NCBI GenBank assembly: GCA_947243845.1
Contig: CAMXIF010000016.1
Coordinates: 1-64,000 of the forward strand
DNA from: an uncultured bacterium
GTDB lineage: Bacteria; Bacillota; Clostridia; Lachnospirales; Lachnospiraceae
Length of the DNA stretch: 64,000 nt
Direction of reading: 5' to 3'
Below the pieces are notes generated by a model. That model ran no database searches. It worked only from the letters and a program-made list of their open reading frames with translations, and was not told where the DNA came from. How positions within the stretch are numbered: position 1 is the stretch's first letter; the number at the start of each line of letters is the position of its first letter. Shown here piece after piece: positions 23,907 through 32,851 of this stretch. Made by a program: the position numbers and the translations under genes.

Positions 23907-23981
23907 ATAGATAATAATAAAAAGAGCAAATGAAACAACGAGAAAACGGGACAAAATGAAAAGAGAAAGGGGCAAAAAAGT

Positions 23982-24506
23982 ATGAGAAAGATTTTAGTGG
24001 TTGTGGATATGCAGAATGATTTTATTGACGGCGCTTTGGGCACCAGGGAGGCACAGGCCATTGTAGAACAGGCAGCGGCTGAGATTAAAAGGTTTGAGGG
24101 CAGCATCTATGTGACCATGGATACGCACCAGAGCAACTATCTGGAAACAGCTGAGGGAAAGAAGCTGCCGGTTGTACATTGTGTAAAAGGGACAGATGGA
24201 TGGCGTCTGCATGAAGAAATAATGACAGCACTGTCAGATAAGGAGTACAGAGTCCTTGAAAAGGGCACCTTTGGTTCTACGCAGTTAGCGGAGGAAATTC
24301 GTAAAGAGGGCAGTCCGGAGGAGTTGGAGATTGCATGTTTTGGCCTGTGTACTGACATATGTGTCGTTTCTAACGTGCTGTTATTGAAGGCCAATTTTCC
24401 GGAGGCGGACATTACGGTTCGGGCAGACTGTTGTGCCGGGGTTACACCTCAAACCCATGAGGCGGCGCTGCAGACCATGAAGATGTGTCAGATTGAGGTG
24501 CTCTAA
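23982..24506 (+). CDS. pncA: Nicotinamidase (isochorismatase-like cysteine hydrolase)
   Basis: 174 residues; hydrolyses nicotinamide to nicotinate and ammonia. The catalytic triad is visible as Asp in VVVDMQNDF, Lys in LEKGTFGS and Cys in FGLCTDICVVSNVL; metal-binding His/Asp are in TMDTHQSNY. First gene of a run with PRPP synthetase, nicotinamide phosphoribosyltransferase and NAD synthetase, so nicotinamide is the likely substrate rather than another amide. Its strong upstream promoter has a palindromic operator candidate. GAAAGGGGC precedes the ATG. Confidence 0.9.
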   Translation: MRKILVVVDMQNDFIDGALGTREAQAIVEQAAAEIKRFEGSIYVTMDTHQSNYLETAEGKKLPVVHCVKGTDGWRLHEEIMTALSDKEYRVLEKGTFGSTQLAEEIRKEGSPEELEIACFGLCTDICVVSNVLLLKANFPEADITVRADCCAGVTPQTHEAALQTMKMCQIEVL

Positions 24507-24538
24507 TAGAGAGATATTACGAAAAGAAAGGAGCCGCT

Positions 24539-25354
24539 ATGATCAGAATCAATAAAAATGACGTATGTGTCAATAAATTTCCGGACGGAACACTTTTATT
24601 AAAGGAAGCGATTCCGGAGGACTGCGCTGACAAGGAACAGATTAAAAAAGCAACCCTCACCTGGCTGTTTGAAAAGAATGAGGAACTGGTGACCCTGATT
24701 TATCTGGCGGGACATCTTAGGTCACACGGCATCCTGGATCTGGCCCTGGAGATGCCCTATATCCCCAATGCTCGTCAGGATAGGGTAAAAACAGAAGAGG
24801 ATGTATTTACCTTGAAATATTTTGCACAGGTTATCAATTGGCTGCAGTTTACATCCGTCACAGTGCTGGATCCCCATTCTTCGGTCAGTGAGGCTCTATT
24901 TGACAGGATACGGGTGAAGACGCCGGAGGCTTTTGTCCAAAAAGTCATTGACAGAATCGGCGGTATGGAGAATCTGACTATGTTTTATCCCGATGAGGGG
25001 GCCTGCAAACGTTATGCCGGGATGTTTCCTCTTCCGTACGCCTTTGGCATTAAGAACCGGGATTGGGAGACAGGGGAGATCCGGGGGCTTGATGTATCGG
25101 GCATGAAAGACTGTATCCAGGACAGAAAAGTTCTCATCATGGATGATATTTCCAGCAGGGGAGGCACGTTCTATTTCAGCGCTAAAAAGCTCAAAGAACT
25201 GGGGGCGAAGGAGATTTATCTGTATGTTTCTCATTGTGAGAATACTATTTTAGAGGGAGATGTATTAACAAGCGGACTGATTGAGAAGGTATTTACAACC
25301 AACAGCATTTTTACGAAAAAGCATGAGAGAATAGAGGTGTTTGATTATGTATAA
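24539..25354 (+). CDS. Ribose-phosphate pyrophosphokinase-like protein (short form)
   Basis: 271 residues, about 40 shorter than ordinary PRPP synthetases. Family blocks: EMPYIPNARQDR, TVLDPHSS and the PRPP-binding loop VLIMDDISSRGGTF. It should make PRPP from ribose-5-phosphate and ATP. The next gene, overlapping it by 8 bases, uses PRPP to convert nicotinamide to NMN, so this divergent copy is probably a dedicated PRPP supply. AAAGGAG precedes the ATG. A canonical housekeeping Prs would be expected elsewhere in the genome. Confidence 0.85.
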   Translation: MIRINKNDVCVNKFPDGTLLLKEAIPEDCADKEQIKKATLTWLFEKNEELVTLIYLAGHLRSHGILDLALEMPYIPNARQDRVKTEEDVFTLKYFAQVINWLQFTSVTVLDPHSSVSEALFDRIRVKTPEAFVQKVIDRIGGMENLTMFYPDEGACKRYAGMFPLPYAFGIKNRDWETGEIRGLDVSGMKDCIQDRKVLIMDDISSRGGTFYFSAKKLKELGAKEIYLYVSHCENTILEGDVLTSGLIEKVFTTNSIFTKKHERIEVFDYV

Positions 25355-26819
25355 GACGAATCCGATGTTATTGATTGATTATTATAAGGCGGTACATGCG
25401 GAGATGCTCCCGCAGAACATGACAAAGTCTGTGTCCTATTTCACACCGAGAATGAGCAGAATTGACAGGTGGGATAAAGTGGTGATGTTCGGATTGCAGG
25501 GAATGATCAAGACCTTCCTGATTGATTACTTTAACCGTGAATTTTTTGAGAGACCTTTTGAAGAAGTGATTGGAGAATATAAGCGGGTATTGGATAATAC
25601 GCTGGGACAGAATGTATACGGCATTGAAAAGATTGAGAAACTCCACAGACTTGGCTATCTGCCCATTGAGATCATGGCGCTGCCGGAAGGAACGAGGGTG
25701 CCGGTCCATGTGCCCATGTTCGGCATTACCAATACCCATCCGGAATTTGCATGGCTTCCGCAGGCGCTGGAAAGCCTGATCAGTGCAGAGAGCTGGCATC
25801 CCATGATTGCCGCTACGGTGGGCTACACGTACCGGAAGATTGTAAACAAATATTATGCCCTTACCTGCGATGATACCATAGAGGGGGCAAAGGCTCTGGG
25901 GGCTTTTGATTTCAGAGGAGAGGAGTGTACAGAGTCTGCGATTAAGGCAGGTGCAGGGTGGTGCATGTCTTTCCTGAATACGGCTACAGTGCCTGTGGTG
26001 CCTTATCTGGAACAGATGTATGGCTGCGATTGTACGAAAGAGCCGGTTGCCTTTGGCAGTCCCAGCACGGAACATGCGGTGATGTGCAGTAACTTCGCGG
26101 TGGACGGCGATGAGATTACCCTGCTTCGCAGGTTGCTGACTGAGATTTATCCCAACACCAGTTTTTCCGTGGTATTGGATTCCTACGATTATTGGCATGT
26201 GATCGATACTTTGCTGCCGCAGTTAAAAGAGGAGATTATGGCGCATAAGGGTTGTATGCTGATGCGTGGAGATTCTGGTGACTGTGTGGAAGTGGTCACG
26301 AAGACGGTTTTTAAGTTGTGGGAAGAGTTTGGCGGGACGGTCAACAGCAAGGGATATAAAGTCTTAGATTCCCATGTAAAAGCGATATACGGTGATTCCA
26401 TCACGGTACAGCGTTGTGAACAGATTTACCAGATTCTGATGGAGAATGGATTTGCCTGCTCTAACGTGGCGCTCGGTGTGGGTTCCTTTTCTTTCCAGTG
26501 TATTGAAGAAGACGGCGTTTTGAAGCCTTTTACAAGGGATACCTTCAGCTCTTGCATCAAGGCGACCTATTGTGAGATTGCCGGGAATCCCTATCCCATT
26601 TTTAAAGATCCCAAAGATGGTGGTTTCAAGAAGAGCCAGAAAGGATGCTGTGTGGTGTTTGAGGAAAACGGAGAGTTACAGTATCGGGATAGTCTGAACT
26701 GGGAGGAAGCAGCTGCGGCGGCAGATAATCTTTTGCAGACGGTCTTTAAAGACGGTGTTCTGGTGAAGGAACAGTCGTTACAGGAGATAAGAGACAGGTT
26801 ACATGATGGTATGTTTTAG
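25347..26819 (+). CDS. nadV: Nicotinamide phosphoribosyltransferase (NadV/NAMPT type)
   Basis: 490 residues; makes NMN from nicotinamide and PRPP. Length matches the NAMPT class, not the shorter nicotinate enzymes. Visible blocks: LLIDYYKAVHAEMLP, YFTPRMSR, GAFDFRGEECTESAIKAGAG, VAFGSPSTEHAVMCS, VLDSYDYWHVID, LMRGDSGDCVEVV and GVGSFSFQC. The Asp in DFRGEE is the residue that selects nicotinamide in characterised enzymes. The ATG at 25347 has AGAGGTG 7 bases upstream and overlaps the PRPP synthetase gene. NMN would need an adenylyltransferase not seen in the window. Confidence 0.93.
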   Translation: MYKTNPMLLIDYYKAVHAEMLPQNMTKSVSYFTPRMSRIDRWDKVVMFGLQGMIKTFLIDYFNREFFERPFEEVIGEYKRVLDNTLGQNVYGIEKIEKLHRLGYLPIEIMALPEGTRVPVHVPMFGITNTHPEFAWLPQALESLISAESWHPMIAATVGYTYRKIVNKYYALTCDDTIEGAKALGAFDFRGEECTESAIKAGAGWCMSFLNTATVPVVPYLEQMYGCDCTKEPVAFGSPSTEHAVMCSNFAVDGDEITLLRRLLTEIYPNTSFSVVLDSYDYWHVIDTLLPQLKEEIMAHKGCMLMRGDSGDCVEVVTKTVFKLWEEFGGTVNSKGYKVLDSHVKAIYGDSITVQRCEQIYQILMENGFACSNVALGVGSFSFQCIEEDGVLKPFTRDTFSSCIKATYCEIAGNPYPIFKDPKDGGFKKSQKGCCVVFEENGELQYRDSLNWEEAAAAADNLLQTVFKDGVLVKEQSLQEIRDRLHDGMF

Positions 26820-26878
26820 AGAGATGATGAGAGATTATCCAAGGGTAGAAGGGGAATGGCACAGAAGGAGAGGGAAAT

Positions 26879-27616
26879 ATGAGAGAATTTAAGGCGGAGG
26901 AAGTGAAAGATCGGTGTGTGGCGTGGATCAGGGAGTTTTTTGAACAGAATGGCAAGGGCTGTAACTGCATCATTGGTATTTCAGGCGGCAAGGACAGTTC
27001 TGTGGCGGCGGCTCTGTGCGTGGAAGCGCTGGGCAAAGACAGGGTGATCGGTGTTCTGTTGCCAAACGGGAATCAGGCCGATATTGATATGTCTGAAAAG
27101 CTGGTGGAGTTTCTGGGAATCCAGGCGGTTACCATTAATATTGGGCCACTTGTCCAAGCGGCGGCACAGGGCATACAGGAGGTACTCAAGGAGGGCATGA
27201 GCGAACAGGCTGCTGTCAATCTGCCGGCACGTCTGCGCATGACGATTCTGTATGCGGTCTCACAGTCGAGGAATGGCCGGGTGGCTAACACCTGTAATCT
27301 TTCGGAGGACTGGGTGGGATACTCTACACGATATGGAGACAGTGTGGGAGATTTCAGTCCGTTGTCAGATCTGACAGTTGGAGAGGTAAAGCTGATTGGT
27401 CAGGCGGCGGGACTTCCGCAGGATTTGATCGAGAAAGTGCCGTCCGATGGGCTTTGCGGCAAGAGTGATGAGGAGAATCTGGGATTTTCTTATGAGGTAC
27501 TGGACAGATACATCCGCACCGGAGAGATTGAAGATGATGTCGTGAAGGAGAAGATTGACAGATTGCATGAGAAGAATTTGTTTAAGCTTAAGTTGATGCC
27601 GAAGTTTTGCTACTGA
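26879..27616 (+). CDS. nadE: NH3-dependent NAD+ synthetase
   Basis: 245 residues; amidates nicotinate adenine dinucleotide to NAD+ with ATP and ammonia. The PP-loop SGGKDSSVAAAL is intact; further blocks are NTCNLSEDWVGYSTRYGD, GDFSPLSDLTVGEVK and PSDGLCGKSDEE. No glutaminase domain is present, so free ammonia is the donor. GAGAGGGAAAT precedes the ATG. It serves the nicotinate branch, which starts from the nicotinamidase at the head of the cluster. Confidence 0.95.
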   Translation: MREFKAEEVKDRCVAWIREFFEQNGKGCNCIIGISGGKDSSVAAALCVEALGKDRVIGVLLPNGNQADIDMSEKLVEFLGIQAVTINIGPLVQAAAQGIQEVLKEGMSEQAAVNLPARLRMTILYAVSQSRNGRVANTCNLSEDWVGYSTRYGDSVGDFSPLSDLTVGEVKLIGQAAGLPQDLIEKVPSDGLCGKSDEENLGFSYEVLDRYIRTGEIEDDVVKEKIDRLHEKNLFKLKLMPKFCY

Positions 27617-27631
27617 TTGGATGTATTGTAT

Positions 27632-27660
27632 TTGTCAAAGAATACAAGAGGAAGTATAAT
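27632..27660 (+). promoter_or_regulatory. Promoter of the Nudix-type regulator gene
   Basis: TTGTCA (27632-27637), a 17-base spacer and a perfect TATAAT (27655-27660), with the start codon 46 bases further on. The regulator can therefore be expressed apart from the NAD genes. Confidence 0.75.
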
Positions 27661-27706
27661 AGCAATGTACAAAGCCAAGATATCCGTAAAATGGAGGACA
27701 AGATAC

Positions 27707-28441
27707 ATGAGCAGCAAAAACAGGGCGGCAGATCAGGGGGAAGAGGAATTTTTAAGCCGGTATCGTCCGGAAGAATATGCCTCTATCTCGATCACGGTGG
27801 ATGCGATTGTAGTGGGGGTGGCAAAAGACATCACCGATAATTATCGGAAGTTAGACAGACAATCTTTAAAGATTCTGTTGGTGAAACGGGACAACTATCC
27901 CTATAAGGGTAGCTACAGCCTGCCCGGCGGTTTTGTGGGAGAGAAGGAGACTTTTGAGGATACACTGAAACGGGTGTTATCTGATAAGACGGGACTCAGT
28001 GATATTTACAGTGAGCAGCTCTATACCTTTGGCAGTGTGGAACGCGATCCCCGGATGCGGATTGTCAGCTGCGCCTATATTTCCCTGGTGGATATCAGCC
28101 GGGCGAATATTACAGGCGCCGAATGGTTTGCCGTGGAAGAGATTGCGAAGATGGATCTGGCTTTCGACCACAACCAGATTATTGAGGAAGCGCTCAAACG
28201 GCTCAAGGGGAAGATTGATTATACAGATATTGTTTTCCATATGATGCCGGTGGAGTTTACCATCAGCGAGCTGCAGGAAGTATATGAACTCATTCTTGGT
28301 AAAAAACTTCTTCCCGCAGCATTTCGGCGCACTATTTCCGACAAACTGGAGGATACGGGCAAAATGACATCCAATGCCGGGCACCGTCCCTCCAGGATAT
28401 TCCGATATAAGATGCCGTCAGGGGATCAGCTTAAGGGATAG
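27707..28441 (+). CDS. Nudix-domain protein with C-terminal winged helix, NrtR-like regulator
   Basis: 244 residues from the ATG at 27707 (GGAGGA 8 bases upstream). The N-terminal Nudix-like domain has KILLVKRDNYPYKGSYSLPGG but its Nudix box is degenerate: GEKETFEDTLKRVLSDKTGL lacks the REUxEE core. The C-terminal 80 residues (FTISELQEVYELILGKKLL, FRRTISDKL, FRYK) match the winged-helix end of NrtR proteins, which repress NAD genes and respond to ADP-ribose or NAD-related ligands. Its place beside five NAD genes agrees. A catalytic ADP-ribose hydrolase is the less likely alternative. Confidence 0.85.
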   Translation: MSSKNRAADQGEEEFLSRYRPEEYASISITVDAIVVGVAKDITDNYRKLDRQSLKILLVKRDNYPYKGSYSLPGGFVGEKETFEDTLKRVLSDKTGLSDIYSEQLYTFGSVERDPRMRIVSCAYISLVDISRANITGAEWFAVEEIAKMDLAFDHNQIIEEALKRLKGKIDYTDIVFHMMPVEFTISELQEVYELILGKKLLPAAFRRTISDKLEDTGKMTSNAGHRPSRIFRYKMPSGDQLKG

Positions 28442-28506
28442 CTGACCGATCAGTAGACAGGCCTGTAACAATTTGCCGGAGCGGGTATCCGGGATGGGAG
28501 GTTTGA

Positions 28507-29298
28507 ATGATTACGAGTCTCAACAATAAGACTGTGAAAGAAATCGCAGCTTTCTCCCAGAAGGGGAAAGAGAGGAATAAGAGAGACATCTTTGTGGTAG
28601 AAGGCGTCAAGATGTTTATGGAGGCACCAGAGGAGAGAATCTGTGGGGTATATGTGTCCAGAAGCGCCGAACAGGGGCTGCTTGGAACGTGTGGGCAAAA
28701 GTTGACTGGACTCTCCTATGAATTGGTAGCCGATGAGGTCTTCGCAAAGATGTCCGACACCATGACACCGCAGGGAATTTTGTGCTTGGTCAAACAATTT
28801 CATCACGATTTAACTTTTTTGTTGGAAAATGTCATAAAAGAACAAAAGTTATTTATTGTATTGGAAGACATTCAGGATCCGGGAAACCTGGGAACTATCT
28901 TTCGGACGGCAGAGGCAGTCGGCGCCAGCGGCATTATCATGACTCGCCACTCTGTGGATGTCTATAATCCAAAGACAATACGTTCCACAATGGGATCCGT
29001 TTATCGGGTTCCGTTTGTATCTGTAGAAGATATCTCTTCTGTTATAAAAGAAATGCAGGAGAAGGGTGTTTGTGTGTATGCCGCACATCTTGCGGGAAAA
29101 GTGTATTATGAGGCGTTTGACTACCGGAAAAGCACGGCCTTTCTGATCGGCAATGAGGGCAATGGTCTGCGAAAGGAGACAGCGGACTGTGCGGACGATC
29201 TGATTCGGATTCCCATGGAGGGAAGTGTAGAATCGCTGAATGCGGCGGTAGCATCTTCGGTGTTATTATATGAAGCATATCGGCAAAGACGGGTGTGA
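28507..29298 (+). CDS. SpoU/TrmH-family RNA 2'-O-methyltransferase
   Basis: 263 residues; SAM-dependent methylation of a ribose 2'-OH in rRNA or tRNA. N-terminal RNA-binding part (KRDIFVVEGVKMF) then the knotted SPOUT domain with motif 1 DPGNLGTIFRTAEA, motif 2 FLIGNEGNGL and motif 3 IPMEGSVESLNAAVA. The upstream GGGAGG places the ATG. The exact target (for example 23S rRNA) cannot be read from sequence. No clear terminator follows. Confidence 0.9.
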   Translation: MITSLNNKTVKEIAAFSQKGKERNKRDIFVVEGVKMFMEAPEERICGVYVSRSAEQGLLGTCGQKLTGLSYELVADEVFAKMSDTMTPQGILCLVKQFHHDLTFLLENVIKEQKLFIVLEDIQDPGNLGTIFRTAEAVGASGIIMTRHSVDVYNPKTIRSTMGSVYRVPFVSVEDISSVIKEMQEKGVCVYAAHLAGKVYYEAFDYRKSTAFLIGNEGNGLRKETADCADDLIRIPMEGSVESLNAAVASSVLLYEAYRQRRV

Positions 29299-29766
29299 TT
29301 TTGCTAAAAACGGATGTTATATAATCTATTTGAAAGATTATTTTGATCAGTTTTTCTGGTCTGGGGAAAGTGTTGAATGAATATTAGAAATTTTAAAATT
29401 CGATAAATTAAATCATGATTTGACAACATAATAACATGCGGCATGATTACGAGAGATAAATTCCATGCGTTACTTTTATCTGCTATAAGTATACAATGTA
29501 ACATGATACAGCATGATATAGATTAAATATGGGGTGGAATGCAATAAGGATAAAGTAGAAAAGGGAGTGAGGAGCGGCATATTAAATAGCACGTGTTTTG
29601 AAAGTGAATTACACAAAATGTTCATTTGTATTGTACTTTTCGGGCCATCCGTATCCCGAAATTTCTGACGATGAAACGGAATATCAAGTAAATTACATAT
29701 TCCTGCCTAAGATAACTTCGTGAATATTTTGCACAATCTTCCAGTTGAATTTTATAAAAGCATTGT
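29299..29766. other. AT-rich intergenic stretch without recognisable gene
   Basis: No reading frame with a ribosome site was found. The stretch contains several CATGAT/CATGC words near 29436-29515 and short imperfect palindromes, but nothing that folds into a known riboswitch or small RNA by eye. Confidence 0.5.
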
Positions 29767-29794
29767 TTGACACCTTAACTATGTTTTATATAGT
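29767..29794 (+). promoter_or_regulatory. Promoter of the repeat-containing proC leader
   Basis: TTGACA (29767-29772), a 16-base spacer and TATAGT (29789-29794). The implied start near 29801 makes a leader of about 430 bases before proC, including the whole tandem repeat. Confidence 0.65.
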
Positions 29795-29841
29795 ATTTTA
29801 TTATAGAAGAAACTTCTGGAAATTATGATGGAAGTATGAAA

Positions 29842-30125
29842 TAGAAACAGTTAAGTTAGAAATAATGAATCTAGAAATAGATGAGCTAGAATATAGATGA
29901 ACTAGAATATAGATGAACTAGGATATAGTTGAGTTAGAAATAGTTGGGTTAGAAATGGTTGGGTTAGAAATGGTTGAGTTAGAAATGGTTGAGCTATAAA
30001 AAGTTGAGCTATAAATAGTTGAGTTAGAGCATAGTTGAGTTAGAAACAGTTGAGTTAGAAATAGTTAATTAGAAATGCTTAAATAGAAATAGCTAAACAG
30101 TAATAATTAATATAGAAATAATTAT
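29842..30125 (+). repeat. Degenerate 15-bp tandem repeat in the proC leader
   Basis: About 18 units with consensus AGAAATAGTTGAGTT, mostly 15 and sometimes 14 or 16 bases, most regular between 29935 and 30060 and decaying at both ends. In one frame the best units read M/I-V-E/G-L-E but TAA and TAG codons interrupt it and no ribosome site starts it, so it is probably not translated. Confidence 0.85.
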
Positions 30126-30234
30126 AAAAGAACATAATTCTATATATTCATTCAAGAAAGCGGATATTTAAGAAAGCGTATATTCCAGATAAAACATATT
30201 TAAAATTTTATATAGGGAAAGGAATGAGACAACG

Positions 30235-31029
30235 ATGAAAATTGGATTTATTGGACTGGGTAATATGGCCAGAGCGATTATCGGCGGAATGCTGGAGAAG
30301 GAGATTGTCCAGCCATCGGACATCATCGGCTCTGCGAAAACGCAGAAAACTTTGGAGGCAGTGCAGGAAGAGTATGAGATTGCCGTGACGGAATCCAACC
30401 GAACGGTGGCGGAGCAGGTGGAGATTTTGATTTTGGCTGTGAAGCCGCAGTTCATGGAAGAGGTGATAGAAGAGATTCGCGGTGTGGTACGGGAGGATAC
30501 GCTGGTGATCAGTATTGCGGCTGGTAAAACTCTCGCATGGCTGGAACAGGCTTTTGGCAGAAGGATGAAGCTGGTCCGCTGTATGCCCAATACACCTGCG
30601 CTGGTGGGTGCGGGCTGTACAGGAATCTGCATGAATGAGGTGGTTTCGGAGGAGGAGAAGCAATATAGCCTTCGTCTGATGGAAAGCTTCGGCAGGGCTG
30701 ATTTTGTGCAGGAACGTCTGATTGATGCTGTGGGTGCCGTGGGCGGCAGTTCGCCGGCCTATGTCTTCATGTTGATTGAGGCCATGTCGGATGCGGGAGT
30801 GGCGGCAGGTATGCCCAGAAAGATGGCTTATGAGTTTGCAGCGCAGGCCGTATACGGAAGCGCTAAGCTGGTGTTGGAGACCGGTAAGCATCCCGGCGAG
30901 TTGAAGGATATGGTATGTTCCCCCGGCGGCACTACGATTGAAGGGGTACGTGTTCTGGAGGAAAGAGGATTTCGCGGGGCGGTCATGGATGCCCTCGTTG
31001 CAGCGGTCGAAAAGACAAAGAAATTGTAA
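30235..31029 (+). CDS. proC: Pyrroline-5-carboxylate reductase
   Basis: 264 residues; last step of proline synthesis, NAD(P)H-dependent. Rossmann motif IGFIGLGNMARAIIGG at the N-terminus; VRCMPNTPALVGAG; and the C-terminal signature PGGTTIEGVRVLEERGFRGAV. GGGAAAGGAATG lies upstream of the ATG. It is preceded by an unusually long leader with a tandem repeat and followed by the promoter of a wall hydrolase gene, so it is likely monocistronic. Confidence 0.96.
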   Translation: MKIGFIGLGNMARAIIGGMLEKEIVQPSDIIGSAKTQKTLEAVQEEYEIAVTESNRTVAEQVEILILAVKPQFMEEVIEEIRGVVREDTLVISIAAGKTLAWLEQAFGRRMKLVRCMPNTPALVGAGCTGICMNEVVSEEEKQYSLRLMESFGRADFVQERLIDAVGAVGGSSPAYVFMLIEAMSDAGVAAGMPRKMAYEFAAQAVYGSAKLVLETGKHPGELKDMVCSPGGTTIEGVRVLEERGFRGAVMDALVAAVEKTKKL

Positions 31030-31089
31030 AGATTTAGTAACAGAATGGTAGCATAAAAGTAGCATAAAAAGGGGACATGCTGCGTAAAC

Positions 31090-31118
31090 TTGACAAAGAA
31101 TAGGTGTTTTGCTAAAAT
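31090..31118 (+). promoter_or_regulatory. Promoter of the wall hydrolase gene
   Basis: TTGACA (31090-31095), a 17-base spacer and TAAAAT (31113-31118); start codon 64 bases downstream. Confidence 0.75.
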
Positions 31119-31181
31119 TATCCATACTTAAGTTGTAACAATTTTGTAACAATCTTATTGTGTGAGGATGGAGGAGCATTT

Positions 31182-32261
31182 ATGCTGAGAGGCAGAAAGC
31201 GATACAGGATTCTGCTTGTCGGGCTTATTCTCGGCGTGAGTATATTGGGCGTGTCGCGTATGGATGCAGAGGCAGCCAGCAGGAAAGAGTATCTGGATTC
31301 CCTGAACGCAGGGATTACCAAGATTCTTGATCCGTCAGCCGGTTCTGCGGATGAGGAGGCAATCCAAGAACTGGCAGAATTGTCACAAAGAAACGGCGCC
31401 CGGGCTGAGGAAGAGTCTGACCTTGTCATGGTCAATGTACAGGTGGCGATGAATGTACGTGCAGAGGCAGATGAAAAATCCGAAAAAGTAGGACTGCTCT
31501 ATAAGGACTGCGGCGGCAGGATTCTGGAGCGCAAGGACGGCTGGACAAGACTTCGCAGCGGCGATCTGATAGGCTGGGCCAGTGACGAATATCTTCTTTT
31601 TGGTAAGGATGCGGAAGAACTTGCCGATGAGGTGGGCAATCTGATCGTGCTGATAAAGACAGAGGCGCTGTGCGTGAGAGAAGAACCCAATGGGGATGCA
31701 CAGGCCATGGGATTTATACCGGAAGATGAAGAGTTAGAAATCATAGAGATGATTGGTGATGACTGGATCAGCGTTAAATATGAGGAAGAAGTCGGTTATG
31801 TCTCCGCGGAATATGTGGATATAGACTTCCATATCGATGAAGGCGAGACCATGGTGGCGATCCAGAAGCGTGAGGAAGAGGAACGGAAGGCGAAACTGAC
31901 GGCTAATCAGGGTGCAGTCGTGGTAGGCGGCGATGATACCAGACTGTTGGCGGCTTTGATTTATTGTGAGGCGGGCAGTGAGAGTTATGAAGGAAAACTG
32001 GCTGTGGGTGCAGTAGTTATGAACCGCGTCAGGAGTCCTGCTTATCCAAATACAATATCAAGTGTTATTTATGCTTCCGGGCAGTTTACGCCGGCGATCA
32101 ACGGCAAAGTAGCGCGTGTTTATGGCGGTAATATTCCGGAAAGCTGCTATCAGGCAGCGCAGGCAGCCATTAACGGAGAGACAAATGTGGGCGGCGCCAC
32201 CCATTTCAGACGGGCTGGCAATCACGATGGCCTGCTCATCGACCATCAGGTATTCTGGTAG
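31182..32261 (+). CDS. Secreted SH3-domain wall hydrolase with SleB-like catalytic domain
   Basis: 359 residues from the ATG at 31182 (GGAGGAG 6 bases upstream). A signal peptide or membrane anchor (YRILLVGLILGVSILGV, then AEAAS) leads two SH3-like domains (VNVQVAMNVRAEADEKSEKVG and TEALCVREEPNGDAQAMG) and a C-terminal hydrolase_2 domain of the SleB/CwlJ kind (LLAALIYCEAGSESYEGKLA, VMNRVRSPAYPNTISSVIY, GATHFRRAG). It probably cleaves peptidoglycan glycan strands outside the cell. SleB relatives act in spore germination, but the SH3 layout also occurs in vegetative enzymes. Confidence 0.9.
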   Translation: MLRGRKRYRILLVGLILGVSILGVSRMDAEAASRKEYLDSLNAGITKILDPSAGSADEEAIQELAELSQRNGARAEEESDLVMVNVQVAMNVRAEADEKSEKVGLLYKDCGGRILERKDGWTRLRSGDLIGWASDEYLLFGKDAEELADEVGNLIVLIKTEALCVREEPNGDAQAMGFIPEDEELEIIEMIGDDWISVKYEEEVGYVSAEYVDIDFHIDEGETMVAIQKREEEERKAKLTANQGAVVVGGDDTRLLAALIYCEAGSESYEGKLAVGAVVMNRVRSPAYPNTISSVIYASGQFTPAINGKVARVYGGNIPESCYQAAQAAINGETNVGGATHFRRAGNHDGLLIDHQVFW

Positions 32262-32296
32262 AAATAAAGCAGCAAGGCAGAAAGTGTCGATATTTC

Positions 32297-32325
32297 TTGC
32301 TACTTTGGAGATAATATAGTAGAAT
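32297..32325 (+). promoter_or_regulatory. Candidate promoter of the NfeD-SPFH pair
   Basis: TTGCTA (32297-32302), a 17-base spacer and TAGAAT (32320-32325), 43 bases before the NfeD start. Confidence 0.45.
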
Positions 32326-32368
32326 AAATATATTAACGTAATTATGGCAGGGAAAGGAGTGAGCACAC

Positions 32369-32827
32369 ATGATATATATCATGGATATGAGTATGACGGT
32401 TATATGGCTGGCTATTCTGGTCGCGCTTGTAGTCATAGAACTTCTCACAATGGGGCTCACGACTATCTGGTTTGCGGGCGGCGCCCTGATTGCAACGATT
32501 GCGGCTCTGTTCGGGGCACCCCTTGTGCTGCAGATTATCCTGTTTTTGGTGGTGTCTGCACTTCTTCTGTACTTTACCAGACCTGTAGCTGTTAAATATT
32601 TTAACAAAGACAGGGTCCGTACCAATGCGGAGAGTCTGGTAGGGCGTCAGGCAATCGTGATCAGTGAGATCGATAACCTGCAGGGGATCGGACAGGTCAA
32701 CGTGGGCGGTATGGAATGGTCTGCACGAACCAGAGTGGACGGCGTGAAGCTGCCGGTAGGTACGGTGACTACAATCCTGGCTATCAATGGCGTAAAACTA
32801 ATTGTGGAAGAGCGAAAAGAGGTATAA
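32369..32827 (+). CDS. NfeD-like membrane protein
   Basis: 152 residues. Two or three N-terminal membrane spans (VIWLAILVALVVIELLTMGL, LVLQIILFLVVSALLLYF) precede an OB-fold soluble domain from about residue 90 (LVGRQAIVISEIDN, GQVNVGGMEWSARTR, LPVGTVTTILAING). NfeD proteins pair with SPFH/stomatin proteins in membrane microdomains, and here the SPFH gene starts 24 bases downstream. AAAGGAG precedes the ATG. This is the short NfeD form without the serine-protease domain. Confidence 0.9.
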   Translation: MIYIMDMSMTVIWLAILVALVVIELLTMGLTTIWFAGGALIATIAALFGAPLVLQIILFLVVSALLLYFTRPVAVKYFNKDRVRTNAESLVGRQAIVISEIDNLQGIGQVNVGGMEWSARTRVDGVKLPVGTVTTILAINGVKLIVEERKEV

Positions 32828-32851
32828 ACATACTTCGGAATGGAGGAAAGA

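Noticed and set aside
29842..30125. CRISPR-like array
   Set aside because: Units are contiguous 15-bp tandem repeats without spacers and no cas genes are near.
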